Positions 35,447 through 43,525 of a DNA stretch of 64,000 bases are shown here, one piece after another. Source of the DNA: an uncultured Flavobacterium sp. (lineage in GTDB: Bacteria > Bacteroidota > Bacteroidia > Flavobacteriales > Flavobacteriaceae); NCBI RefSeq assembly GCF_943913405.1, contig NZ_CALTYA010000015.1, positions 1 to 64,000 of the forward strand, in the 5' to 3' direction. The position numbers were made by a program, and so were the translations under genes. Under the pieces are notes generated by a model that was not told the DNA's origin, did no database searches, and worked only from the letters and a program-made list of their open reading frames with translations. Every line of letters starts with the position of its first letter. Position 1 is the first letter of the stretch.

Positions 35447-36565
35447 ATGAAGAAAGATTTTTACGAAATATTAGGCATTACAAAATCTGCAGACGCTTCT
35501 GAGATTAAAAAAGCTTACAGAAAAAAAGCGATTGAATTTCATCCTGACAAAAATCCAGGAAATAAAGAAGCAGAAGAGAATTTCAAAAAAGCGGCGGAAG
35601 CTTATGAAATCTTGAGCGATCCTCAAAAGAAAGCAAAGTATGATCAATTTGGTCACCAAGCTTTTGACGGAGGTGCTGGAGGTGGCGGTTTCCACGGCGG
35701 AGGCATGAACATGGACGACATTTTCAGCCAGTTTGGTGATATTTTCGGAGGTTTTGGTGGCGGATTCGGCGGTGGCGGTAATTCTGGACCTCGCAGAGTA
35801 AAAGGAAGCAATCTTCGTATCAAAGTAAAATTGACTTTGGAAGAAATTGCCAATGGCGTTGAGAAAAAAGTAAAAGTTAAGAGAAAAGTTCAGGCAAAAG
35901 GCGTTTCTTATAAAACGTGTTCAACTTGTAACGGGCAAGGTCAGGTAATGCGCGTTACCAACACAATTTTAGGTAGAATGCAATCGGCTTCAACATGCCC
36001 AACATGTGGCGGTTCTGGTCAAATTTTAGACATAAAACCAAAAGAGGCAGATGCGCAAGGAATGATCGTTGAAGATGAAACAGTTTCAATCAAAATTCCA
36101 GCAGGTGTAACTGACGGAATGCAGTTGAAAGTTTCAAATAAAGGAAATGACGCGCCTGGAAATAACAGTATTCCAGGAGATTTGCTTGTTGCAATTGAAG
36201 AAGTAGAGCATGAATTCTTAAAAAGAGAAGGCGAAAACTTACATTTAGATTTATATATCAGTTTTTCAGAAGCAGTTTTGGGTGTTTCAAAAGACATCGA
36301 AGCGGTGAATGGAAAAGTAAGAATCAAATTAGAAGAAGGAATCCAGTCGGGTAAAATTCTTCGCTTGAAAGGCAAAGGAATTCCAAGCATAAACGGTTAT
36401 GGAAACGGCGATTTGCTGGTTCATGTAAATGTTTGGACGCCAAAAACGCTTAACAAAGAGCAAAAACAATTCTTTGAGAAATCACTTACAGACGAAAATT
36501 TTATCCCAAATCCGGAGAAGAGCGAAAAATCTTTTTTTGAAAAAGTTAAGGATATGTTTTCATAG
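35447..36565 (+). CDS. dnaJ: chaperone DnaJ with a reduced zinc centre
   Basis: A 372-residue Hsp40 co-chaperone: J domain with HPDKNPGNKEAEENF, a glycine/phenylalanine-rich linker (about 71-115), then the substrate domains. Unlike the textbook DnaJ with four CxxCxGxG motifs and two zinc sites, only two motifs are present, CSTCNGQG and CPTCGGSG (Cys158, 161, 184, 187), enough for a single zinc. The C-terminal beta domains are complete. It lies downstream of grpE in the same operon. Two terminator-like hairpins follow. Confidence 0.95.
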   Translation: MKKDFYEILGITKSADASEIKKAYRKKAIEFHPDKNPGNKEAEENFKKAAEAYEILSDPQKKAKYDQFGHQAFDGGAGGGGFHGGGMNMDDIFSQFGDIFGGFGGGFGGGGNSGPRRVKGSNLRIKVKLTLEEIANGVEKKVKVKRKVQAKGVSYKTCSTCNGQGQVMRVTNTILGRMQSASTCPTCGGSGQILDIKPKEADAQGMIVEDETVSIKIPAGVTDGMQLKVSNKGNDAPGNNSIPGDLLVAIEEVEHEFLKREGENLHLDLYISFSEAVLGVSKDIEAVNGKVRIKLEEGIQSGKILRLKGKGIPSINGYGNGDLLVHVNVWTPKTLNKEQKQFFEKSLTDENFIPNPEKSEKSFFEKVKDMFS

Positions 36566-36588
36566 TGATTCAAATTTTTTATATATTT

Positions 36589-36621
36589 GAAAATTACTAG
36601 TTAACTAGTAATTTTCTTTTT
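36589..36621 (+). terminator. palindromic terminator after dnaJ
   Basis: A perfect 28-base palindrome (36589-36616) centred on CTAGTTAACTAG, followed by a T-rich tract. Confidence 0.8.
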
Positions 36622-36634
36622 CATAGCAATTTTT

Positions 36635-36669
36635 CCCATCCTTGTGCAAATAAGGGTGGGTTTTTTTTT
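36635..36669 (+). terminator. second terminator after dnaJ
   Basis: CCCATCCTT (36635-36643) pairs with AAGGGTGGG (36652-36660, one wobble), then nine T's. With the palindrome just upstream it makes a double terminator. Confidence 0.85.
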
Positions 36670-36726
36670 GAAATCGCATCAAATTTCACCTCCAATTCCT
36701 TACTTTTACCAAAATCAAAAAGCATA

Positions 36727-37647
36727 ATGAATAACATACTTGAAGTTAAAAATGTAGTCAAGCAATATGGCGATTATACTGCTTTAAATAATGTTTCACT
36801 ACAGGTTCCAAAAGGAAGCATTTATGGCCTTCTTGGCCCGAATGGCGCCGGAAAAACCTCATTAATTAGAATCATCAACCAAATTACGATGCCAGACAAA
36901 GGCGAAGTTTTGCTTGATGGTGAAAAATTAAATCTAGATCACGTGAAAGATATCGGCTACATGCCGGAAGAACGCGGATTATATAAGTCAATGAAAGTTG
37001 GCGAGCAGGCACTTTACTTGGCACAATTAAAAGGATTGTCAAAAGCAGAAGCTAAAAAACAGTTGGATTATTGGTTCGACCGTTTGGAAATCCAAGGCTG
37101 GTGGAACAAGAAAATTCAAGAGCTTTCAAAAGGAATGGCGCAGAAAATCCAGTTTGTGGTTACGGTTTTGCACAAGCCAAAATTGCTAATTTTCGACGAA
37201 CCTTTCAGCGGATTTGACCCTGTAAATGCAAATTTGATCAAAGATGAAATCTTGGAATTAAAAAAACAAGGTGCTACAATCATATTCTCAACGCACAGAA
37301 TGGAAAGCGTGGAAGAACTTTGCGACGATATTGCGTTGATCCACAAATCAAACAAATTAATCGAAGGAAAGTTAATTGATGTCAAAAAAGAATACCGTTC
37401 AAACAGTTTTGAAGTGGGAATCATGTCATCAAATGTTGAAGGATTGATGTATCAATTAACGCAAAAATTCACGGTAGGTCAAGCAAACTTCAAATCGTTA
37501 AATGATGATTTGAAATTGGAAATCCAAATCGGAAATGCAACGCCAAACGAATTGCTGAACATCTTGACGCAAAATGGACAAGTGACGCATTTCGTAGAAA
37601 AAATTCCAAGCGTAAACGATATTTTCATCCAAACTGTTTCTAGATAG
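36727..37647 (+). CDS. ABC transporter ATP-binding protein, Nat/drug type
   Basis: A 306-residue ATPase: Walker A GPNGAGKT near residue 39, Q-loop, signature LSKGMAQK near 135, Walker B KLLIFDEPFSG near 155, H-loop STHRME. The C-terminal 80 residues (DUF4162-like) are typical of NatA and related export ATPases. Its partner permease follows 56 bases downstream. Substrate cannot be deduced; Na+ export (NatAB) or lipid/drug export are known roles for this family. Confidence 0.93.
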   Translation: MNNILEVKNVVKQYGDYTALNNVSLQVPKGSIYGLLGPNGAGKTSLIRIINQITMPDKGEVLLDGEKLNLDHVKDIGYMPEERGLYKSMKVGEQALYLAQLKGLSKAEAKKQLDYWFDRLEIQGWWNKKIQELSKGMAQKIQFVVTVLHKPKLLIFDEPFSGFDPVNANLIKDEILELKKQGATIIFSTHRMESVEELCDDIALIHKSNKLIEGKLIDVKKEYRSNSFEVGIMSSNVEGLMYQLTQKFTVGQANFKSLNDDLKLEIQIGNATPNELLNILTQNGQVTHFVEKIPSVNDIFIQTVSR

Positions 37648-37654
37648 ATTTTTA

Positions 37655-37703
37655 ATCTAATTCGAAGAATCTAAAAATCTAACAGTCTAAAAATCCAAAT
37701 ATA
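37655..37703 (+). repeat. short AT-rich direct repeats between the ABC genes
   Basis: Several copies of CTAAAAATC and TCTAA-type words (AATCTAAAAATCTAACAG, TCTAAAAATCC) lie in the 56-base gap. Such word repeats are common between Flavobacterium genes and probably reflect slippage. Confidence 0.5.
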
Positions 37704-38999
37704 ATGAGCATATTAACATTAATCATAAAAAGAGAATTCATTGCCAAAGTCCGCAATAAATCTTTCATCGTCATGACTTTTTTGAGTCCGTTATTGATGG
37801 TCGGTTTGGCTGCATTCGTCGGATATTTAAGTACTATGAAATCTGACATAAAAAAAATTGCCGTTCATGATGAATCAGGCCTTTTTCTGCAAGATTTCAA
37901 AAATTCTGAAGAATACAATTACTTGGATAGAAGTAAAGAAAGTTTGTCTTCATTGAAAGACAGCATCAATGCTGAAAAGTTTGAAGCTTTGCTTGTAATT
38001 CCAAAAGATTTGGACAATAAAAAGTTGGCCAGCAGCATTCAGTATATTTCCAATGAAAGCCCAGATCCTGATTTTATAAGCGATTTGGAAGCAGCAATTG
38101 CCAAGCGTCTTACAAAGTCAAATCTTGAAATTGCGAAATTGGATACTTTGGCCATTAAAAATGCCGAAGCAAAAGTTAATATTTCACTTTCAAAAGCTTC
38201 CGGAGAAGAAAACGTAAAAGGCTTAAACTATATAAAAGTCTTTATTGGTGCTGGATTCGGGTATTTAATTATGATGTTCATCATCATTTATGGAAACATG
38301 GTGATGCGAAGTGTTATCGAAGAAAAAACAAACCGCATTATCGAGATTATCATCTCATCCGTAAAGCCTTTTCAATTAATGATGGGAAAAATCATCGGAA
38401 CATCACTAGCTGGTGTTTTGCAATTCCTCATTTGGGCAATTCTGGGCAGTGCATTATTTTTCGTCGCGTCTTTATTGTTAGGAATAAATATTACGCCTCC
38501 TGCTGCAGGTGCCGCCACAACAATAGCCGAAGGTTCTGTAGGAAATTTACAGCTTTATGCGAATGAATTTTTCAACCTTCCGTTGTTTACATTAGTTATT
38601 TCGTTCCTTGTTTATTTCATCGGAGGTTATTTTTTGTATAGTTCCATTTATGCCGCAATCGGTGCTGCAGTTGATAATGAAACTGACTCACAGCAATTTT
38701 TATTGCCAATCATTTTGCCATTAATGCTAGGCGTTTACGTTGGATTTTTCAGCGTATTAAACGATCCGCACGGAACTGTTGCGACTACTTTTTCAATGAT
38801 TCCATTAACGTCGCCAATCGTGATGCTGATGCGAATTCCATTTGGCGTGCCTTGGTGGCAAATAGTGCTTTCCCTGGCAATTTTATTCGGAACTTTCTTT
38901 TTAGTAGTATGGTTTGCCTCAAAAATTTACCGAATCGGAATATTGATGTATGGCAAAAAACCAACATGGAAAGAATTATACAAATGGCTTAAATACTAA
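37704..38999 (+). CDS. ABC transporter permease, NatB type
   Basis: A 431-residue inner-membrane protein in the ABC-2 family: a first membrane segment near residues 25-45, a large extracytoplasmic domain (50-175), and about five C-terminal membrane segments (GFGYLIMMFIIIYGNMVM, SLAGVLQFLIWAILGSALFF and others). The motif MRSVIEEKTNRIIEIIISSVKPFQLMMGKI is the family's hallmark coupling region. It works with the ATPase encoded just upstream. Confidence 0.93.
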   Translation: MSILTLIIKREFIAKVRNKSFIVMTFLSPLLMVGLAAFVGYLSTMKSDIKKIAVHDESGLFLQDFKNSEEYNYLDRSKESLSSLKDSINAEKFEALLVIPKDLDNKKLASSIQYISNESPDPDFISDLEAAIAKRLTKSNLEIAKLDTLAIKNAEAKVNISLSKASGEENVKGLNYIKVFIGAGFGYLIMMFIIIYGNMVMRSVIEEKTNRIIEIIISSVKPFQLMMGKIIGTSLAGVLQFLIWAILGSALFFVASLLLGINITPPAAGAATTIAEGSVGNLQLYANEFFNLPLFTLVISFLVYFIGGYFLYSSIYAAIGAAVDNETDSQQFLLPIILPLMLGVYVGFFSVLNDPHGTVATTFSMIPLTSPIVMLMRIPFGVPWWQIVLSLAILFGTFFLVVWFASKIYRIGILMYGKKPTWKELYKWLKY

Positions 39000-39069
39000 A
39001 AACTTATAAATGATTTAAGTGAATTTAGAGTTTTTTGAAACTTAAGCAAAACATTAAACCCAAAAAAAA

Positions 39070-40233
39070 ATGCCCAAAATATTAATCATTGAAGACGAAG
39101 CAGCTATCAGAAGAGTTTTGACAAAAATCCTTTCTGAAGAAAATGATAGCTATAAAGTTGAAGAAGCGGAAGACGGTCAGCAAGGACTTGAAAAAATCAG
39201 GAATGACGATTATGACTTGGTTCTTTGCGATATAAAAATGCCCAAAATGGATGGAGTAGAAGTGCTCGAAGCCGTCAAAAAAATAAAACCAGAAATTCCG
39301 ATGGTCATGATTTCCGGTCACGGAGATTTGGAAACTGCCATCAATACGATGCGTCTTGGCGCTTTTGATTATATTTCAAAACCACCAGATTTGAACCGAC
39401 TTTTGAATACGGTCAGAAATGCTTTGGACAAAAAGCAATTGGTCGTTGAGAATAAAATTCTGAAGAAAAAAGTCAGCAAAAACTACGAAATGATTGGGCA
39501 AAGCGATGCGATAAACCACATCAAAGAAATCATTGAAAAAGTAGCCCAAACTGATGCCAGAGTTTTAATTACAGGTCCGAATGGAACTGGAAAAGAATTA
39601 GTTGCGCATCAATTGCATGAAAAAAGCGAGCGTTCCAGCGCACCTTTGATTGAAGTAAACTGTGCAGCAATTCCGTCAGAATTAATTGAAAGCGAATTAT
39701 TTGGCCACGTAAAAGGAGCCTTTACTTCTGCAGTAAAAGACAGAGCAGGAAAATTTGAAGCTGCTGACGGCGGTACTATTTTCTTAGATGAAATCGGTGA
39801 CATGAGTTTGTCTGCTCAAGCCAAAGTTTTACGTGCTTTGCAAGAAAGTATGATTACAAGAGTTGGTGCTGATAAAGACATAAAAGTAAATGTTCGAGTT
39901 GTTGCGGCAACCAACAAGGACTTGAAAAAAGAAATCGAAGAAGGACGTTTCCGAGAAGATTTATATCATAGATTGGCGGTAATTTTAATAAAAGTTCCGG
40001 CGTTGAATGACAGACGCGATGATATTCCGTTGTTGATAAATCATTTCGCTGAAAAAATTGCTTCGGAACAAGGAAATACACAAAAGAAATTTTCTGACGA
40101 CGCCATTTCCTTATTAAAAGAATATGACTGGACGGGAAATATCCGTGAACTAAGAAATGTAATAGAAAGATTGATAATCCTCGGCGGAAGCGAAATATCT
40201 GAAACAGATGTGAAGCTTTTTGCGAGTAAATAA
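39070..40233 (+). CDS. sigma-54-type response regulator lacking a DNA-binding domain
   Basis: A 387-residue NtrC-like protein: receiver domain with phospho-acceptor Asp54 in LVLCDIKMPKMDG, and an AAA+ domain (about 140-375) with Walker A GPNGTGKE at 169-176, Walker B in GGTIFLDEIGDM, and arginine finger region. The sigma-54 contact loop reads GAFTSA (216-221) rather than GAFTGA. The protein stops at EISETDVKLFASK, right after the AAA+ lid, so the Fis-type helix-turn-helix is missing. It may act from solution or in heteromers. No kinase or sigma-54 gene is adjacent. Confidence 0.93.
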   Translation: MPKILIIEDEAAIRRVLTKILSEENDSYKVEEAEDGQQGLEKIRNDDYDLVLCDIKMPKMDGVEVLEAVKKIKPEIPMVMISGHGDLETAINTMRLGAFDYISKPPDLNRLLNTVRNALDKKQLVVENKILKKKVSKNYEMIGQSDAINHIKEIIEKVAQTDARVLITGPNGTGKELVAHQLHEKSERSSAPLIEVNCAAIPSELIESELFGHVKGAFTSAVKDRAGKFEAADGGTIFLDEIGDMSLSAQAKVLRALQESMITRVGADKDIKVNVRVVAATNKDLKKEIEEGRFREDLYHRLAVILIKVPALNDRRDDIPLLINHFAEKIASEQGNTQKKFSDDAISLLKEYDWTGNIRELRNVIERLIILGGSEISETDVKLFASK

Positions 40234-40248
40234 ATTATGCCAATAGAA

Positions 40249-40302
40249 ATTAGTCAAAAGGCAAAAGTGAGAAAACTATTGACTTTTGGCTTTTGCCTAA
40301 TC
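40249..40302 (+). terminator. inverted repeat after the sigma-54 regulator
   Basis: CAAAAGGCAAAAGT pairs with ACTTTTGGCTTTTG around a loop of about 13 bases (one mismatch). No long T tract; it may be a terminator or processing signal. Confidence 0.5.
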
Positions 40303-40312
40303 AACTAAACAA

Positions 40313-40963
40313 ATGATACTAAAAAAAATAAACGAAAATCTTCAAAAAGCATTAATTGACAAAGGTTTGACTGAAGCCAATGAAATGCAACGAGAAACTT
40401 TTTCAACCATTAAAAGTGGCGCAGATTGCGTGATAATCGCTCCTGCAAAATCTGGAAAAACAACGACTTTGGTGATGAATGTCATCCAAAGATTGGAAAA
40501 AGAATTTGAAGAATCGCCGAGAGCTTTGATTATAGTTCCAAATAAAGAGAAACTGATTGAAATGAAAATCATGTTCGAAGAGCTTGGAAATTATACTGAT
40601 TTAAGAGTTTATGGCGTTCATGACAAAGGCGATATTGATTTTGACAAAAACCATATTTCCCTTGGAATCGATGTTTTAATCGGAACTCCGAATCGAATTA
40701 GTGAAATGTTCGCTTCGGCTGGTTTTGATGTGAATCGCTTGAAAATGTACATTATTGAAGATGCTGATGAACTTTTGCGTCTTCGTTTTGATACGAAATT
40801 AGCGAGAATGTCAGAAGCTATGGGAAAAACCCAACGTATTTTATTCTCTGAAAATATCACTGAAAGAATTGACAGTTTTGCCGACAGAATAATGATCGAG
40901 CCTGTTTTTTTTGAAATGGATGATGAAGATTATGAGGAGGAAGATGAAGAAAATGAAAACTAA
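40313..40963 (+). CDS. half-size, degenerate DEAD-box-like protein
   Basis: A 216-residue protein covering only the first RecA-like lobe of a DEAD-box helicase. Q-motif region EANEMQRETF, motif I APAKSGKT (43-50) intact. Motif Ib reads TPNR, motif II EDAD (149-152) instead of DEAD, and motif III is replaced by FSENI. The second helicase lobe is absent; the protein ends in an acidic tail (DDEDYEEEDEENEN). It might bind nucleotide or RNA without unwinding. The next gene is DUF2007, 19 bases downstream, probably cotranscribed. Confidence 0.88.
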   Translation: MILKKINENLQKALIDKGLTEANEMQRETFSTIKSGADCVIIAPAKSGKTTTLVMNVIQRLEKEFEESPRALIIVPNKEKLIEMKIMFEELGNYTDLRVYGVHDKGDIDFDKNHISLGIDVLIGTPNRISEMFASAGFDVNRLKMYIIEDADELLRLRFDTKLARMSEAMGKTQRILFSENITERIDSFADRIMIEPVFFEMDDEDYEEEDEENEN

Positions 40964-40982
40964 ATAACTAAAATAAATTACA

Positions 40983-41201
40983 ATGGGATTAATGAAAGTG
41001 TTTTCTGGAAGCGAGATTTTAGCAACGGCGTTGAAAACAAAATTAGAAGAAGCGGGAATTGACGTAATTATGAAAAATAACAACCAATCAAATATTGTTT
41101 TGGGTTCGGCGTCAACTTTGGCTGTTGAATTGTTTATAGACGAATCAAAATATGGAAAAGCTGATTCAGTAATTACAGATTTTAAAGTGAGTATCCAATA
41201 A
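40983..41201 (+). CDS. DUF2007 small protein
   Basis: A 72-residue protein (MGLMKVFSGSEILATALKTKLEEAGID) of the DUF2007/putative signal-transducing family, a ferredoxin-like fold related to PII-like and ACT-like proteins. It lies between the DEAD-box-like gene and a GNAT gene, 10-19 bases from each, so the three are likely one operon. No function is established. Confidence 0.85.
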   Translation: MGLMKVFSGSEILATALKTKLEEAGIDVIMKNNNQSNIVLGSASTLAVELFIDESKYGKADSVITDFKVSIQ

Positions 41202-41211
41202 AAATACAACG

Positions 41212-41736
41212 ATGAAAACTTCAATAGAAACAGAAAGATTATTGCTGAGAGAATTGCTTTCGACGGATGATGCCGGAATGTTTGAGCTTGATTCCAATCC
41301 CGAAGTGCATATTTATTTGGGAAATAATCCTGTGAAATCTATTGAAGAAAGCCGCGAAGCAATCGCCAATATTCGCCAGCAATATCTTGAAAACGGAATC
41401 GGCCGCTGGGCTGTAATCTTAAAAGAAACTGGCGAATTCATCGGTTGGTCTGGATTGAAATTAGAAAAAAATGTCAACGGACATGAAACTTTCTACGATT
41501 TAGGCTACCGATTTATTCAAAAACATTGGGGAAAAGGCTATGCTTTTGAAACTGCAAAAGCTTTTGTGGATTTTGGATTCAATGAAATGAATCTTCCTGT
41601 AATTAATGCCTATGCCGATTTTGATAACTTAGGTTCTAGAAGAATTCTTGAAAAAGTCGGAATGCAATTCGTAAATTCTTTTGAATATGACGGAACAGAG
41701 GAAGTTTGGTATGAAATTAAAAATCCAAATAAATAG
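41212..41736 (+). CDS. GNAT-family N-acetyltransferase
   Basis: A 174-residue protein similar to the RimJ/RimL group: the start TERLLLRELLSTDDAGMFELD, the acetyl-CoA site near YRFIQKHWGKGYAFETAKAF (Q/R-x-x-G-x-G/A pattern) and the terminal strand NLGSRRILEKVGMQFV. It could acetylate a ribosomal or other protein N-terminus or a small molecule; the substrate is unknown. Confidence 0.9.
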   Translation: MKTSIETERLLLRELLSTDDAGMFELDSNPEVHIYLGNNPVKSIEESREAIANIRQQYLENGIGRWAVILKETGEFIGWSGLKLEKNVNGHETFYDLGYRFIQKHWGKGYAFETAKAFVDFGFNEMNLPVINAYADFDNLGSRRILEKVGMQFVNSFEYDGTEEVWYEIKNPNK

Positions 41737-41816
41737 TTTTGCAATAAGCGTATTTTAATTGCGTTTTGGTTCAATTCAATCTATGTTTTTTTTATATTAG
41801 CAAAAAAACCAAAACG

Positions 41817-43514
41817 ATGATATTGCGCCTTTTTTTCTTACTGATTTCAATTGCTTCCATTGCTCAAAATGATTATCCAAAAGATTATTTCAGGTCACCG
41901 CTTGATATTCCTTTATATTTGTCAGGTACATTTGGCGAATTAAGAGGGAATCATTTTCATACCGGTCTCGATTTCAAGACACAACAAAAAGAAGGCTTGA
42001 ATGTTTATGCTGCAGCCGACGGCTATATTTCCCGAATTAAAATTTCGACTTGGGGATATGGCAAAGCAATTTATATCACGCATCCAAACGGATTTACTAC
42101 TGTTTACGGCCACCTCCAAAAGGCATCTCCAGCAATTGAAGCTTACATCAAAAAAATCCAATATGCACAGCAATCTTATGAGGTTGAGATGTTTCCTGGA
42201 GAAAAGGAGCTTGTAGTTAAAAAAGGAGATATTATCGCCTTGTCAGGAAATACGGGCGGTTCTGGAGGTCCGCACTTGCATTTTGAATTTAGAGATACTA
42301 AAACCGAAAAAATCATCAATCCGATGTTTTTTGGTTTTGACGTGCAGATAAAAGATACCAGAACTCCTATTATCAACAATGTTGTCGTTTATCCGATTGG
42401 CGATAGTTCTGCTGTAAATCAAAGCAATAGCCCGATTGAAGTCAGCCTTTCCCAGCAAAAAGACGGCAGTTATATCACAGGAAAAATTACGGCGAAAGGA
42501 AAAATTGCCTTCGGCGTAAATACTTATGACCTCTTTGACAATAGTTATAACAAAAATGGCGTTTTCAAGGTAGAAGCTTTTTGTAACGGAAAATCATTTT
42601 TTGGCTACAGCTTCAATACATTTGGTTTCGACGAAGGCCGTTATGTAAACGCACTGATTGATTATGGAAGATTTAAAAGAACAGGACAGCGAGTGCAGCG
42701 GCTTTTCATGACTGAGCCATATCTTTTAAGCATTATAAATTCAAATAACACTTATGGAATGGTAGAAGTGCCTGCAAATCTTACTGAAAATTTCCGCATT
42801 GAAGTCTCTGATTTTCATAATAACAAGAGTGTTATCAATATTCCGATTCAATATTCGCCAGAACCTGCAACTGCTTTGGCATCGGTTAAAAAAACAGATT
42901 TTTTCTTGAAGGCTAGAAAAGATAACAGTTATGCAAAAAATGATGTGTCGGTATTTATTCCGGCCGGTACTTTTTATGATAATTTTTATATTGATTTTGA
43001 CGTAAAAGACAGCGTGCTTCATCTTCATAATGAAAGCGTTCCGGTTCATAATAACATTACGATTGCGTTTGATAATGTAAAAATTCCAGAAGCTGATCGT
43101 GAAAAAACATTCATTGCTTCGGTTGAAGGAAACAGAATTCGATATAATAAAACCTATAAAAAAGGAAATACATTTACGACATATACTAAAGATTTAGGAG
43201 AATTCAAGCTTGCAAAAGACACGACTGCGCCAAGAATTACGAATCCAAATTTTGTGCAAGGAAAATGGCTCAGCAAACAGCGCAATTTAGAAGTTGATAT
43301 TTCAGATACCATTTCTGGAATCGGCACTTACAACGCTTTTTTGAACGGAAAATGGATTTTGATGGAATATGATTACAAGACAAAAAAACTCTCTTACGAT
43401 TTTAATGATAATATTTCTGTGGAAGGAAGAAACGATTTAAAAATAGTTGTTTCAGATAATATAGGAAATTCCACTACCTTTGAGTCGCATTTTTTTAGAA
43501 GTCAGCAACAATAA
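41817..43514 (+). CDS. M23-family metallopeptidase (LytM type)
   Basis: A 565-residue exported protein from ATG 41817 (MILRLFFLLISIASIAQ signal peptide). A longer reading from 41766 would put 17 residues ahead of the signal and is rejected. The peptidase M23 domain lies near the N-terminus: HFHTGLDFKT, the H-x-x-x-x-D zinc ligands, and GPHLHFEFRD with H-x-H. The following about 400 residues are beta-rich, probably Ig-like domains. M23 enzymes cleave peptidoglycan peptides. It is followed 11 bases later by a TonB receptor gene starting with TTG. Confidence 0.92.
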   Translation: MILRLFFLLISIASIAQNDYPKDYFRSPLDIPLYLSGTFGELRGNHFHTGLDFKTQQKEGLNVYAAADGYISRIKISTWGYGKAIYITHPNGFTTVYGHLQKASPAIEAYIKKIQYAQQSYEVEMFPGEKELVVKKGDIIALSGNTGGSGGPHLHFEFRDTKTEKIINPMFFGFDVQIKDTRTPIINNVVVYPIGDSSAVNQSNSPIEVSLSQQKDGSYITGKITAKGKIAFGVNTYDLFDNSYNKNGVFKVEAFCNGKSFFGYSFNTFGFDEGRYVNALIDYGRFKRTGQRVQRLFMTEPYLLSIINSNNTYGMVEVPANLTENFRIEVSDFHNNKSVINIPIQYSPEPATALASVKKTDFFLKARKDNSYAKNDVSVFIPAGTFYDNFYIDFDVKDSVLHLHNESVPVHNNITIAFDNVKIPEADREKTFIASVEGNRIRYNKTYKKGNTFTTYTKDLGEFKLAKDTTAPRITNPNFVQGKWLSKQRNLEVDISDTISGIGTYNAFLNGKWILMEYDYKTKKLSYDFNDNISVEGRNDLKIVVSDNIGNSTTFESHFFRSQQQ

Positions 43515-43525
43515 ATAAACAGCAT

